Assembly (NCBI GenBank): GCA_047518265.1
Contig: JAKZRG010000060.1
Location: 1-64,000, forward strand
Direction of reading: 5' to 3'
From: Oceanospirillum sp047518265
GTDB taxonomy: Bacteria > Pseudomonadota > Gammaproteobacteria > Pseudomonadales > Halomonadaceae
Length of the DNA: 64,000 bases
Shown here: piece after piece, positions 1 to 7,546 of the stretch
Numbering within the stretch: the first letter of the stretch is position 1
Layout of the letters: each line of letters starts with the position of its first letter
Notes under the pieces: model-generated
Database searches by the model: none
What the model was told of the DNA's origin: nothing
The model's input: the letters and a program-made list of their open reading frames with translations, nothing else
Program-made: the position numbers and the translations under genes

Positions 1-104
1 AAAAAACCGGCACCGCATATGCGATTACAGGCCGTAAGATCATGAAAATAAAGAAATTTTTCTTTAGCCGAGCGAAGCTCTGGCGTAATATTGACGTTAG
101 CCAT
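1..104 (-). CDS. 5' end of an unidentified gene, cut by the window edge
   Basis: An ATG at 102-104 opens a frame that stays open to the window edge (about 34 residues, beginning MANVNITPELRSAKEKF and running through a Cys-containing stretch). The upstream sequence has only a weak GTGAG-like ribosome site. I do not recognise the product. It lies on the same strand as the accessory genes that follow, so it may be one more member of the cassette-like island, but too little is visible to say. Confidence 0.3.
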   Translation of the reverse strand, partial: MANVNITPELRSAKEKFLYFHDLTACNRICGAGF

Positions 105-236
105 TTATTGATACTCACTATATCGATGATGGTTAGCTGCCTCTGATGTGTTGGTAGCACTCAGGGGTAGCGACTTTTAAGATTTAAATGCTTGCGATAG
201 GCGGATTCCTTCTGTTGATTAGATTAGCAAGTAATA

Positions 237-280
237 AAACACCAGATAGCGATTTAGTGCAATGGCTAGCTGGTGTTTTT
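237..280. terminator. Strong hairpin, probable bidirectional terminator
   Basis: Arms 237-250 and 265-278 pair over 13 of 14 positions, with a 14-base loop. The hairpin is followed by a T-run on the plus strand (through 280) and TTTTATTA on the minus strand. It lies just downstream of the broken BrnA gene and probably terminated that minus-strand operon. Confidence 0.55.
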
Positions 281-312
281 GTGTGGGTGGAGGCATTTGG
301 CTAGGTTGGTTG

Positions 313-387
313 TCACTGCTTTTTTAATTTTGATGTGTAGGGGTTTTTACGCGATTTCATTTTTGAAAAATCGTATTCATCTTTCAT
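313..387 (-). pseudogene. Truncated BrnA-like antitoxin remnant
   Basis: A 24-codon frame starts at ATG 385-387 and stops at TGA 313-315. It begins MKDEYDFSKMKSRKNPY and ends KLKKQ. From family knowledge this is the N-terminal signature of BrnA/CopG-like antitoxins, in which the KKQ is normally followed by a ribbon-helix-helix starting VTIRL. Here the reading stops exactly at that point and the next bases in other frames do not restore the fold, so the DNA-binding part is lost. It starts two bases after the stop of the BrnT remnant, the usual toxin-then-antitoxin order. Confidence 0.6.
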
Positions 388-388
388 A

Positions 389-526
389 TTATCCACCTTC
401 GTAAAGTTTACCTTTATGAGTCGCTTTACGGGCAGAAGTAATATGCACCGACTCATCTTCATCTCTTTCACAGTGACAAACGACTAAAACTCGTGATTCG
501 TTGCTCATCCCGAGCATGATAAGGCG
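389..526 (-). pseudogene. 5'-truncated BrnT-like toxin remnant
   Basis: The frame reads RLIMLGMSNESRVLVVCH then acidic residues, then HITSARKATHKGKLYEGG and a stop at 389-391. This matches the C-terminal half of BrnT-family RNase toxins (GMS..RVLVV, then ISARKAT). The N-terminal half, including its catalytic part, is missing. The fragment begins immediately after, and in frame with, the TAG stop of the HigA-like gene, so a deletion has fused the two loci. Such a toxin should be inactive. Confidence 0.65.
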
Positions 527-1609
527 CTATTTCCACTTATACCTAACTCTATGATGATGCTGTAAATGGCTAAGGTATTTATCGTGCTGAAGTCTTCCTG
601 TAACTATACCTGGATGTATACCTATAGACTTTGAAAATGTAGAAATGGAAGCCGGACAAAAATCTAGCTTAGATATAAATTCATCATATGATTTTTTTGG
701 GATTAGTGTTTTTTGTGAAAAGCTATTAGCTTCTTCTTCCTGAACTTTATAACCCTCACTACTATTACCTCCTTCAATAAAAGTAATTCTTTTATCATGT
801 AGTAATATATGAGCCAGTTCGTGCATTAGACTAAACCAAAATATATCACCCCAACCTCCCCTCATAGACATCATCACAACGGGTTTATTCTTGCCATACC
901 AGAATGTAGCACCAGTAACATAAGTCTTAGGATAGTGAGGAATAACAATTAATGCTACACCGCAGGTAGCTAGTAACGATCTTAAAGAATCTAACATCTT
1001 ATTAGGATCAGATTCTAAGCTTAAAGCTCTTATATTTTCGATATTACTTTTTAGAGTATTTTTATCAAAATCAGCAATATCTTGCTCAGATGCTAACAAA
1101 TGCCCTGTTCTCAACCAAGCTGCAATTGCCTCCCTACTAATTGTTTCTTTTTCGCATAACCTAAATGCAGGAGAGTACTCTTTAACATTTTTGATATTGA
1201 ATAAAGAAGATACGCCAAAAAACTTTTGGAGTTCTTTTACCTTTTCAATAGCGTTGCGAGTTCTCTTCACCAAGCCGAGCTTGCTCATTTCAAGGTATGG
1301 GAACTTAGAAGCAACCTCGGTTTCTTCTTGAGCCTTAAGCATCTCTTGTTCTTTTGCGAGAACTAAACGGTATTCGGATTCTAAGTTATTCCAAAACTCA
1401 GCTGGCACACCTACAACCTGCTCTAGTTGAATAGCGGTATCAGGCGTAATTGCTTTCTCACCCTTAATGATTTCATTAATAGCCTGTGCGGGTCTTCCCA
1501 TTCTACGAGCTAATTCAGCCTGACTAAGCACTAGATCATCAAGCACCTCCTCTAGGTACTCACCTGGGGGGATAGCCAAATCAGAAATATAACTTTGATC
1601 AGTCATCAT
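527..1609 (-). CDS. higA: HigA-type antitoxin fused to an ImmA/IrrE (M78-like) metalloprotease domain
   Basis: The protein has 360 residues. Residues 8-80 are an XRE helix-turn-helix of the HigA 'antidote' type (PPGEYLEEVL, then SQAELARRMGRP). Residues 160-340 form an ImmA/IrrE-like domain whose zinc site MHELAH is at 262-267. HigA normally ends after about 100 residues; this long fused form is a known variant. It overlaps the 3' end of the HigB gene by 11 bases, so translation is probably coupled. Expected roles, from the family, are to neutralise the toxin and repress the shared promoter. Whether the protease domain cleaves the antitoxin or another partner is unknown. Two adjacent ATGs (1609, 1606) could serve as start. 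Low GC fits the mobile island. Confidence 0.85.
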   Translation of the reverse strand: MMTDQSYISDLAIPPGEYLEEVLDDLVLSQAELARRMGRPAQAINEIIKGEKAITPDTAIQLEQVVGVPAEFWNNLESEYRLVLAKEQEMLKAQEETEVASKFPYLEMSKLGLVKRTRNAIEKVKELQKFFGVSSLFNIKNVKEYSPAFRLCEKETISREAIAAWLRTGHLLASEQDIADFDKNTLKSNIENIRALSLESDPNKMLDSLRSLLATCGVALIVIPHYPKTYVTGATFWYGKNKPVVMMSMRGGWGDIFWFSLMHELAHILLHDKRITFIEGGNSSEGYKVQEEEANSFSQKTLIPKKSYDEFISKLDFCPASISTFSKSIGIHPGIVTGRLQHDKYLSHLQHHHRVRYKWK

Positions 1610-1901
1610 AATGTTTACTCACGTCTTCAATCATTGCGATACTTAGCTTATCGCCTTCTACCGTAAATATTAGCCGATAAAACCCTGTAAGATTCACTGC
1701 GTATTGCCCTTTTCGATTACCTTTTAAGGGATGACAGCGCAAACCTGGAAGCTTCATCACTGCATTTAGATCTTTAGCTGCTTTAATCAAGTTGATACGT
1801 TGAATGTACTTACGACCAACCTGAGCACCGAATTCTTTATTCGCTTGACCGCTTTCTCTGAAGCATTTCTCAAGCTTATTTGTTCTAAAATCTATCTCCA
1901 A
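1599..1901 (-). CDS. higB: HigB-like toxin (RelE/ParE superfamily mRNA interferase)
   Basis: The protein has 100 residues with the HigB pattern: LPGLRCHPLKGNRKGQYAV around residues 50-70 and an LIFTVEGDKLSIAMIEDVSKHY-type end (basic core, then a His/Tyr tail). The start is a TTG at 1899-1901, chosen because AAGAGGTG lies 7 bases upstream and no ATG is available. As in higBA loci generally, the toxin comes first and the antitoxin follows with an overlap. Family members cut mRNA on the ribosome. It should be silent as long as the downstream antitoxin is made. Confidence 0.85.
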   Translation of the reverse strand: MEIDFRTNKLEKCFRESGQANKEFGAQVGRKYIQRINLIKAAKDLNAVMKLPGLRCHPLKGNRKGQYAVNLTGFYRLIFTVEGDKLSIAMIEDVSKHYDD

Positions 1902-1937
1902 AATCGGACACCTCTTGGTGAAACTATCCCAATAGCA

Positions 1938-1954
1938 TTCACCCTTAGGGTGAA
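1938..1954. promoter_or_regulatory. Perfect inverted repeat upstream of higB, likely autoregulatory operator
   Basis: TTCACCC and GGGTGAA face each other across a 3-base centre. Further half-sites of the same type (GGGTG, TTCACC) lie on both sides, at about 1960 and 1916. Repeated palindromic half-sites just upstream of the toxin start are what HigA-type repressors bind. That it is bound by this HigA is inference. Confidence 0.55.
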
Positions 1955-1986
1955 TAATACACCCAAAAAGAAGAAAGTCGAATAGA

Positions 1987-2426
1987 TTGCACTTTAACGC
2001 TAAGCCTTACGCCGAGCGTAGCGAAGACCTGTTCTGGCAAATTGTTGCTGAGTACGATAGCACCGGAAAAAGCCAGTATTTACGAGGCTGGATTAATTAC
2101 TTTGGAATCGCCAACTGCTATCAACGCTGTATCGATCTGGATCACTGGATACGGCGCAGAGTAAGGATGGCTTTTGGCGTCAATGGCGAAAACCACGTAC
2201 TAAAGTAAGAAATCTGATAAAGCTTGGTGTTCGTGTTCAAGCTGCAGTTGTGTGCGGCATTACCAACAAGAGGCCATCGCATAGCGCCAAAACTCCAGGG
2301 ATTAATCAGGCCCTGTCCTTGGACTACCTGAAACCTGAGGGGCTTTACTCGCTACGTGATGGTTGGATTAAGCATCACTATCCTGTGCGAACCCGCATGC
2401 AGGGTGTTGTGGGGGCTGAGGGCTAG
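1987..2426 (+). pseudogene. C-terminal fragment of a group II intron maturase, frameshifted
   Basis: The first frame reads QYLRGWINYFGIANCYQRC then LDHWIRRRVRM, the end of the maturase-X domain of intron-encoded reverse transcriptases. The match then jumps by one base near 2170 and continues as WRQWRKPRTKVRNLIKLGV, then KTPGINQALSLDYL and RDGWIKHHYP, to a TAG at 2424-2426. The reverse-transcriptase and most of the maturase domain are absent. The first 40 bases look unrelated to the maturase and may be the remains of an attC site. The orientation is opposite to the surrounding cassette genes. Confidence 0.75.
1992..2030 (-). other. Possible half of a second attC site, interrupted by the intron fragment
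   Basis: Read on the minus strand the segment ends CGTAAGGCTTAGCGTTAAAG, close to the CGTAAGCGTTAAGC end of the complete attC at 3476-3560. The matching other end would be the GCTTAA at the stop of the PIN-like gene (about 2442-2450), now separated by the intron remnant. The last core base does not fit the attC consensus, so this is a tentative reading. Confidence 0.3.
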
Positions 2427-2444
2427 ATACCCTCGGCTACCCGA

Positions 2445-3455
2445 TTAAGCATAAATTACTGGTGATAACTCGCTTTTAAATGATTTTTTCACAAACTCAT
2501 CAGGGCTAAGTACTACACAGGGAATTTTTAAAAAACAATATGTCGCTTGTAATTTAAGCCTAAATCTCACATCATTTGTCACTAAATAATCAGCTTGTGC
2601 TCCATATATAGCATGGGATACATCATGCATACGAGAGCGTAATTTTACTGTCTTGTTATTTTCTTCTTGGTTGTACCCTATTTTTTCTAGAAAATTAAGG
2701 ACAACGGTAACGATAGATTCTGTATTGCTATGATTATTTAGTAAATGTTTTCCTGTAAGCAAAGTGTCAATTTTATTTTCTTTCAAGGTTTTTGAAAACT
2801 CAGCTTTTACTGAATGATTATTAAAGACCTCAAAAGGCTTGAGCTGTGACAACCTTTTCGGTCCAAGTTTAGCTTTTTTATGTAGCTCTTCAAACGTTTG
2901 TATGTTGTTACTGTTTGTATCAATGAAAGAAAAATTGTTTTTTATTGATTTTTCATTTCTTCGCCCCATGATGTAAACATCATTTTTGTGTGCCCAATCA
3001 GTTGCTTCAAGATCGCCGACTACTCTCTGAAAACAATTAATCGTTGGTTCTACAACTCTTTGTGTCTTAGGGTTTTCCTCACGCGACCCTAAAATATATT
3101 GCTTACGTATGTTCTCTAATATTCTTCTAGTTTCATACAACTCAGGTATATTTGGAATTTCTTCCAAGTCTTTATTAATTTGAGATAGTGTTGGTGTTCC
3201 AGGTAAAAATTCATAATTTTTGCTGTGTCGACTGATAAGTTTTAAACGTTGAGATATTAATTTTTTGGCGTCGATATTTCTTTGTAAGTTTACAGCTACT
3301 TCTTCCATATGAGCAGGTGAATACGGAAACTTTATGGTTGGACTATTACGATTAATGGTGGTTATTTTAGCTAAAACATACTCATAATTTATTACGTTAT
3401 TTACCTCTTTCTTTAAAAGAGATAAATAAATATTAAAATCAAGATAAATTTCCAT
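2445..3455 (-). CDS. PIN-like domain protein, putative nuclease of a cassette-borne defence module
   Basis: The protein has 336 residues. It opens MEIYLDFNIYLSL, with Asp6 in the position of the first PIN acidic residue, has a Glu pair at 51-52, and ends with MHDVSHAIYGAQADYLVTND, where Asp278 and Asp295 would complete a metal site. This spread of acidic residues with a long helical insert resembles PIN-like proteins found beside defence genes. The start has AGG 9 bases upstream. The gene follows the SIR2-STAND gene on the same strand with a full attC between them, so each may be its own cassette. Its TAA lies in a GCTTAA that may be the rest of an attC. The partner and target are unknown. 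Confidence 0.6.
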   Translation of the reverse strand: MEIYLDFNIYLSLLKKEVNNVINYEYVLAKITTINRNSPTIKFPYSPAHMEEVAVNLQRNIDAKKLISQRLKLISRHSKNYEFLPGTPTLSQINKDLEEIPNIPELYETRRILENIRKQYILGSREENPKTQRVVEPTINCFQRVVGDLEATDWAHKNDVYIMGRRNEKSIKNNFSFIDTNSNNIQTFEELHKKAKLGPKRLSQLKPFEVFNNHSVKAEFSKTLKENKIDTLLTGKHLLNNHSNTESIVTVVLNFLEKIGYNQEENNKTVKLRSRMHDVSHAIYGAQADYLVTNDVRFRLKLQATYCFLKIPCVVLSPDEFVKKSFKSELSPVIYA

Positions 3456-3475
3456 GCGCAGGAACCTTTTTTTAT

Positions 3476-3560
3476 GCTTAACGCTTACGTATGGGGATTT
3501 TAGGCGCGTTTTGGCCGGAACGGCCTGCGACTAAAATTCCCTATGACGTACTTGTTAGGC
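3476..3560 (-). other. attC-type cassette recombination site
   Basis: GCTTAAC (3476-3482) and GTTAGGC (3554-3560) are the two outer core boxes. Between them two arms, TACGT-ATGGGGATTTTAG and CTAAAATTCCCTATGACGTA, pair along their length with single unpaired bases, and the loop contains a GGCCGGAACGGCC hairpin. This is the imperfect palindrome with extrahelical bases expected of attC. The stop codon of the SIR2 gene (TAA, 3555-3557) lies inside the first core box as read on the minus strand, which is typical of integron cassettes. Confidence 0.75.
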
Positions 3561-5945
3561 GGCGATATCTGAAATAACTGCGTTCAGAGTTACTAAACAC
3601 TCATTTACATTTCGGTGTGATTTAGTTCTTTGATCAAGCCGACTGATATTAGCTATCACGTCTTCGCAATATTTTTTTAATGTAATGATTTGTATCGGTT
3701 CCAATTCAGACTTATGCTTATTATAAAAAGCTGAATAACCTATCGCAACTTTATAAGGGTAATGTCTTCTTTTTTGTTTACGTAATGAAAAGTGGGCTTT
3801 TTCAAAAAGAGGGAATGCCAAAGTAACATCATTTTCATTAGTCCCTTTTTCTAACAGGAATCTTGCATAATGATTATCCAAAGGTTCGGTTTCGTACCAT
3901 TGTGATTTTTTAGCAAAAGAGTATGCATTCTCGAAATATTTTTCTGCGCTATCCACGTCACCAATTGTTAATTGAGATATTGCATACTGCAACCAGAAAT
4001 GAGGATTCCCAGAGTTCCTTCCTAAGTTTTTTATCTGCTCATAATATCTTGTTATAGCGGCACTTCTATTTTTCCCCTTTGGTATAACGGTTTGAATATT
4101 GCCGAAGCGTACAAGATCTTTAGCTATATATCCCGCCAAAGAATCATATCTTGACAGCTCATATGCTTTTCTTATAATTGTAACCAACATATCAACAATA
4201 TAAGTCGGATTACCTACTGAAAACAATAAATGTTTCGCAAATATAGATGATTTTATCGATACCTTTGAATCGTCTAAACCGACTAACTGTCTAAATTCCG
4301 AACCACTTCTTATGGATGCACCAAAAATAGCTTCACTATTCAAATAATCAGCGGCATCATAATGACTAAATTCGTACCCTAAAATAGAAGTAATTCCTGC
4401 AAATATAATTAAGTCCCTATGATCTTGGTTTGTTTTAGCCTCTAAAATTAACTGATCAACTTTTTCCTTAATATTTGGAGATTCGAATACATCAAGCAAA
4501 ACATTAGAAAATTCTGACTTATAAGTCCTATTTACTTTATCTAGTTTCTCTTTAAATTTAAGTGCAGCAGACTGGCCCCACAAACCAAACTCATTAAAGT
4601 TATTAACCAGATTTTCTGTTGAATTTCTATCCAACTTATTTACATCAAACTCAACAAGATTTTCATTAAGAAAATTTAAACTATCAATTTTTATATCGTT
4701 AACGTCACTTCTTTCAGTTAACAGCAATTTATGGTTGTTTTTTCTATGTAAGTTAAAGTATTTAATGGCATCAATATATCTATGATAGTTTTCAACTATC
4801 AATAATATATTGCCAGAATTATTAGTTAATTCCTTTATTTCTTCTTCCCAGCCGTTTTCAAGTATATTAATTTGATAGACTAAATAATCCCGCTCATCGA
4901 AATGGTTAGCAATTTGGTTGACAATTACTGTCTTCCCGTTCCCTAACGATGCATGTATAATGGCATCATTACCATTATCTATATTTTCGATTATTCTTTC
5001 ATTACACCCTCTATATAATAAATATTTATCTTTGTGTGTAAGATCTAATAAATTTACTTTTAAGTTACCATAAAGATGTAGCTCAAAAAGATCCTTGTCA
5101 TTTAACACTGAGAGCTGCCTGCTACCACTAAACTTTACCAAAGAGTTGTAAATAATAGGAAGTGTGACTTCTACCCAATTTTCGGCTTTGGATTTTATTC
5201 TTGTTACTAAACCAGAAAGCTCAATGGGTTCAATTTTACCAAAACGCTTAAGGTTAAAAATCATTTTTTTGCTGGGAGAATTTTCGGTTATAAAAAATGT
5301 TTTTTCTTTTAAATCAGGTGAGTCGTTAAGGATCCTTCGAATGTCCAAATCATACATTGAGTAACCAATGAATATTACAGACTTGGCCAATTTCAAGTCC
5401 TTACGAAACGCATACGCCCAAGGAGAATCAAAGAATGTTTGCGTTAGATAACTTGTATCTGTCAATTTAAAGGCTGCTTGCAAAGAGTTTTCATTCAGGA
5501 AGTCGATGAAACCATTAATATGAATAATTGTATTTTTATTTTTTGCATATTCGTAAACATCATGTTCACAAGTTACAGGTGTTTTTTTAAAATTCTTTTC
5601 CAAAAATACTTTTTCTAATACATCATCGTAATTAGTTGTATAAATTTTCCCCCACTTTACATTAGCAATTTCAATATGATTAGAGGTTAAGTTTCTGGCT
5701 GTAAACATACTTTGAAGCAATGTAACAAGTTCAGAACGTCCTTTGTCTTCAATAAACATTTCAGACGCAGTAATAAGATCTCCATCGGAAGTTTCACCTA
5801 ATTCTTGATATAAAGTATTTGCTAACATTGAACCTATTGGAAAGTCATCATTATTAACATTTTTACACCCTATTGAAAAACCTGAACCAACAAATAAAAG
5901 AGCATTACCGTTCAGTGCATGTTCTATTGCTTCATTTATATCCAT
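3555..5945 (-). CDS. SIR2-like / STAND-type P-loop NTPase / TPR protein, putative antiphage defence effector
   Basis: The protein has 796 residues. Residues 1-210 are a SIR2-like domain: LLFVGSGFS at 16-24, TTNYDDVLE at 103-111 with Asn105, IHINGF with catalytic-type His142, and FIGYSMYDLDI at 192-202. A P-loop NTPase follows, with ASLGNGKT at 332-339 and a Walker-B-like LLIVENYHRY at 381-390. The last 150-170 residues are helical repeats of TPR type. SIR2 fused to a STAND-like ATPase is the layout of Avs5-like and other NAD-depleting abortive-infection proteins, and this one is on the short side. It sits upstream of an attC and ends inside it, so it looks like a mobile cassette. The AT-rich composition differs from the rest of the window. 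NADase activity and phage trigger are inference. Confidence 0.75.
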   Translation of the reverse strand: MDINEAIEHALNGNALLFVGSGFSIGCKNVNNDDFPIGSMLANTLYQELGETSDGDLITASEMFIEDKGRSELVTLLQSMFTARNLTSNHIEIANVKWGKIYTTNYDDVLEKVFLEKNFKKTPVTCEHDVYEYAKNKNTIIHINGFIDFLNENSLQAAFKLTDTSYLTQTFFDSPWAYAFRKDLKLAKSVIFIGYSMYDLDIRRILNDSPDLKEKTFFITENSPSKKMIFNLKRFGKIEPIELSGLVTRIKSKAENWVEVTLPIIYNSLVKFSGSRQLSVLNDKDLFELHLYGNLKVNLLDLTHKDKYLLYRGCNERIIENIDNGNDAIIHASLGNGKTVIVNQIANHFDERDYLVYQINILENGWEEEIKELTNNSGNILLIVENYHRYIDAIKYFNLHRKNNHKLLLTERSDVNDIKIDSLNFLNENLVEFDVNKLDRNSTENLVNNFNEFGLWGQSAALKFKEKLDKVNRTYKSEFSNVLLDVFESPNIKEKVDQLILEAKTNQDHRDLIIFAGITSILGYEFSHYDAADYLNSEAIFGASIRSGSEFRQLVGLDDSKVSIKSSIFAKHLLFSVGNPTYIVDMLVTIIRKAYELSRYDSLAGYIAKDLVRFGNIQTVIPKGKNRSAAITRYYEQIKNLGRNSGNPHFWLQYAISQLTIGDVDSAEKYFENAYSFAKKSQWYETEPLDNHYARFLLEKGTNENDVTLAFPLFEKAHFSLRKQKRRHYPYKVAIGYSAFYNKHKSELEPIQIITLKKYCEDVIANISRLDQRTKSHRNVNECLVTLNAVISDIAA

Positions 5946-6031
5946 TTTTATTGTCCATCTTATTGTTATCTAACTCTTAATTTAATTAGTCGCCTAATAT
6001 TTTATTCATCCGCCCGTGCAAGCTTCACAAG

Positions 6032-6057
6032 CTTGTAAGGTTGGTCTACCTTACAAG
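6032..6057. repeat. Perfect 10-bp inverted repeat upstream of a hypothetical gene
   Basis: CTTGTAAGGT (6032-6041) and ACCTTACAAG (6048-6057) flank a 6-base loop, 19 bases before the start at 6077. It could form an RNA hairpin in the leader or act as an operator. An AAGCTT repeat lies directly upstream. It marks the right edge of the AT-rich island. Confidence 0.5.
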
Positions 6058-6076
6058 GTAGTAAAGAAGAATTACT

Positions 6077-6388
6077 ATGTGCCGGCGAACAAAAAAGTAT
6101 CAAAACAACGTAGAGCACCGAGCTAAACAACGCGCAATAAAAGAACAGCAATCTGATCCAGAAATTGGAAACCATTCTTTTTCTGAACTTCCTGATCTAC
6201 GCCGTATTATTGAGATAAAAGATCTCAACTCTGGCACTCCCGTTAAACATAGAATGGAACTATACCGTACGGATCGCATTGATTGCTATGATGTTTTTGT
6301 CGACAATCTATTATGGGAAAGAAGAATAGGCTGGAGTAAAGTGCTTGAAGCACTTCGTAAAGCATTACCACGTCAAAGGGCTGAATAA
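6077..6388 (+). CDS. Conserved-type hypothetical protein (103 aa)
   Basis: I do not recognise a named domain. The N-terminal 40 residues are rich in Lys, Arg and Gln and probably disordered; the C-terminal part (YRTDRIDCYDVFVDNLLWER, then a basic helix) looks folded. An AAAGAAGAA stretch 6 bases upstream can act as ribosome site for ATG 6077. Upstream is the 6032-6057 inverted repeat; CTGAATAATATTCAG, a perfect palindrome, covers the stop codon. It stands alone between the cassette island and the Rpn gene. Opposite-strand frames here are less plausible. Confidence 0.55.
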   Translation: MCRRTKKYQNNVEHRAKQRAIKEQQSDPEIGNHSFSELPDLRRIIEIKDLNSGTPVKHRMELYRTDRIDCYDVFVDNLLWERRIGWSKVLEALRKALPRQRAE

Positions 6389-6569
6389 TATTCAGTTTAA
6401 TTTTGTTATAACCCAAGAACTTACACACAAACTAACGCGACACTATTAGTCTGAATAGATATCCTTTAATTGTATAGACCAAAGCAGTAAAATCCAGCCA
6501 TCTATAACATAATCAATAAACCCGACAATCAATTACCAATACTAACCAAGACGAATATTGTCTTGATAA

Positions 6570-6598
6570 AATATAATAAACCCTCTTTGATGGAGGGT
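6570..6598 (-). terminator. Rho-independent terminator of the Rpn gene
   Basis: On the minus strand ACCCTC and GAGGGT pair across a 7-base loop and are followed by TTTATTATATTTT. It lies about 50 bases after the Rpn stop. Confidence 0.6.
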
Positions 6599-6646
6599 CC
6601 ATTATGTTACGAATGGCAAAACTTCTGACACGATGGATAATTCAGG

Positions 6647-7546
6647 CTATTTGGCTTCGAACACCTGTTCCAGCGTTTCAACCTGCAGCAATTGCTCACC
6701 CCATTGCTCTAACTGAGTCGTATCGGCTTCAGCTAGCTTATCAATAACCCAATCAGGTAACTCACCAAAACGAAACTTAATCTGTTTTGTGAGCAGACGA
6801 GCTTCACCTTCAAGCAAACCTTCTTGCTTGGCATCATGTAATAGAGAAATTTCATCGCGCACTGCTCTTTCACGTACAAAAGCCAAGCGACGAGCTTCTT
6901 CATCAGCACTGAGTTCTTTAACCCGTGCTAAGGCTTCTTTGACTGGCTCATAAGCGATATTGGCCATGGTCAACTCCTCCTGCCAATGTTCAAAAAAGGT
7001 AATCCAAGCATTTAACTCTTCGGATGCAAGCCCCAGTTTATCGGCTTTTCGTAGCTCAATCAGGTTTAATTGCAGCTCTTTACCTAATCTTACGACAGGT
7101 TGATGGCGATCACGCATTTCAAAACACCATACTGCCTGATTTCGCTGATCTGGAGCCTGAAACAGATCAAAGTCCAATAAGTGAATACCAATCGCTGGTT
7201 TCAGCTTACTGTAATCCTCTCCCTGCTCTAACTGCTGAGACAGCATTCGCGCTAAATAAAATGCACTACGAGCACTCCAGACGTTATAACGCCGAACCTG
7301 CATCTCTACATTATAGCGTTTACCTGTTTCATCCATAGCCTGAACATCCAGAATGATGTATTTACCGGCTAATTCTTCGGAATCAATTTTTGGATTAAGT
7401 ACTTCCAATTCAATGATAACAGGCTCATCCGCTCTGACCGCATTGATCAGAGCAATCAAAAGCTTGGGCGTTTCTGCAAATAAGCGTTTGAAAACATAGT
7501 CGTTTTTTGGATCAAGAAGAGTAGAAGTATTTTCTGTAGTCGTCAT
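6647..7546 (-). CDS. Rpn family PD-(D/E)XK nuclease / putative transposase
   Basis: The protein has 299 residues. The start LLDPKNDYVFKRLFAE and the core ELAGKYIILDVQAMD then YNVEMQ are the marks of the Rpn (recombination-promoting nuclease) / PDDEXK transposase family; Asp, Glu and Gln of the catalytic core lie around residues 65-85. The C-terminus is the usual helical tail with a QEGLLEGEA segment. Rpn proteins promote RecA-independent recombination in E. coli. The start has AAGGA 7 bases upstream. The gene is isolated, with its own terminator. Many near-copies are common in marine gammaproteobacteria; copy number here cannot be judged. Confidence 0.85.
   Translation of the reverse strand: MTTTENTSTLLDPKNDYVFKRLFAETPKLLIALINAVRADEPVIIELEVLNPKIDSEELAGKYIILDVQAMDETGKRYNVEMQVRRYNVWSARSAFYLARMLSQQLEQGEDYSKLKPAIGIHLLDFDLFQAPDQRNQAVWCFEMRDRHQPVVRLGKELQLNLIELRKADKLGLASEELNAWITFFEHWQEELTMANIAYEPVKEALARVKELSADEEARRLAFVRERAVRDEISLLHDAKQEGLLEGEARLLTKQIKFRFGELPDWVIDKLAEADTTQLEQWGEQLLQVETLEQVFEAK

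Noticed and set aside
1800..1985. Plus-strand 61-codon frame antisense to higB
   Set aside because: The higB frame has a clear start, family match and downstream coupling; this one has none.
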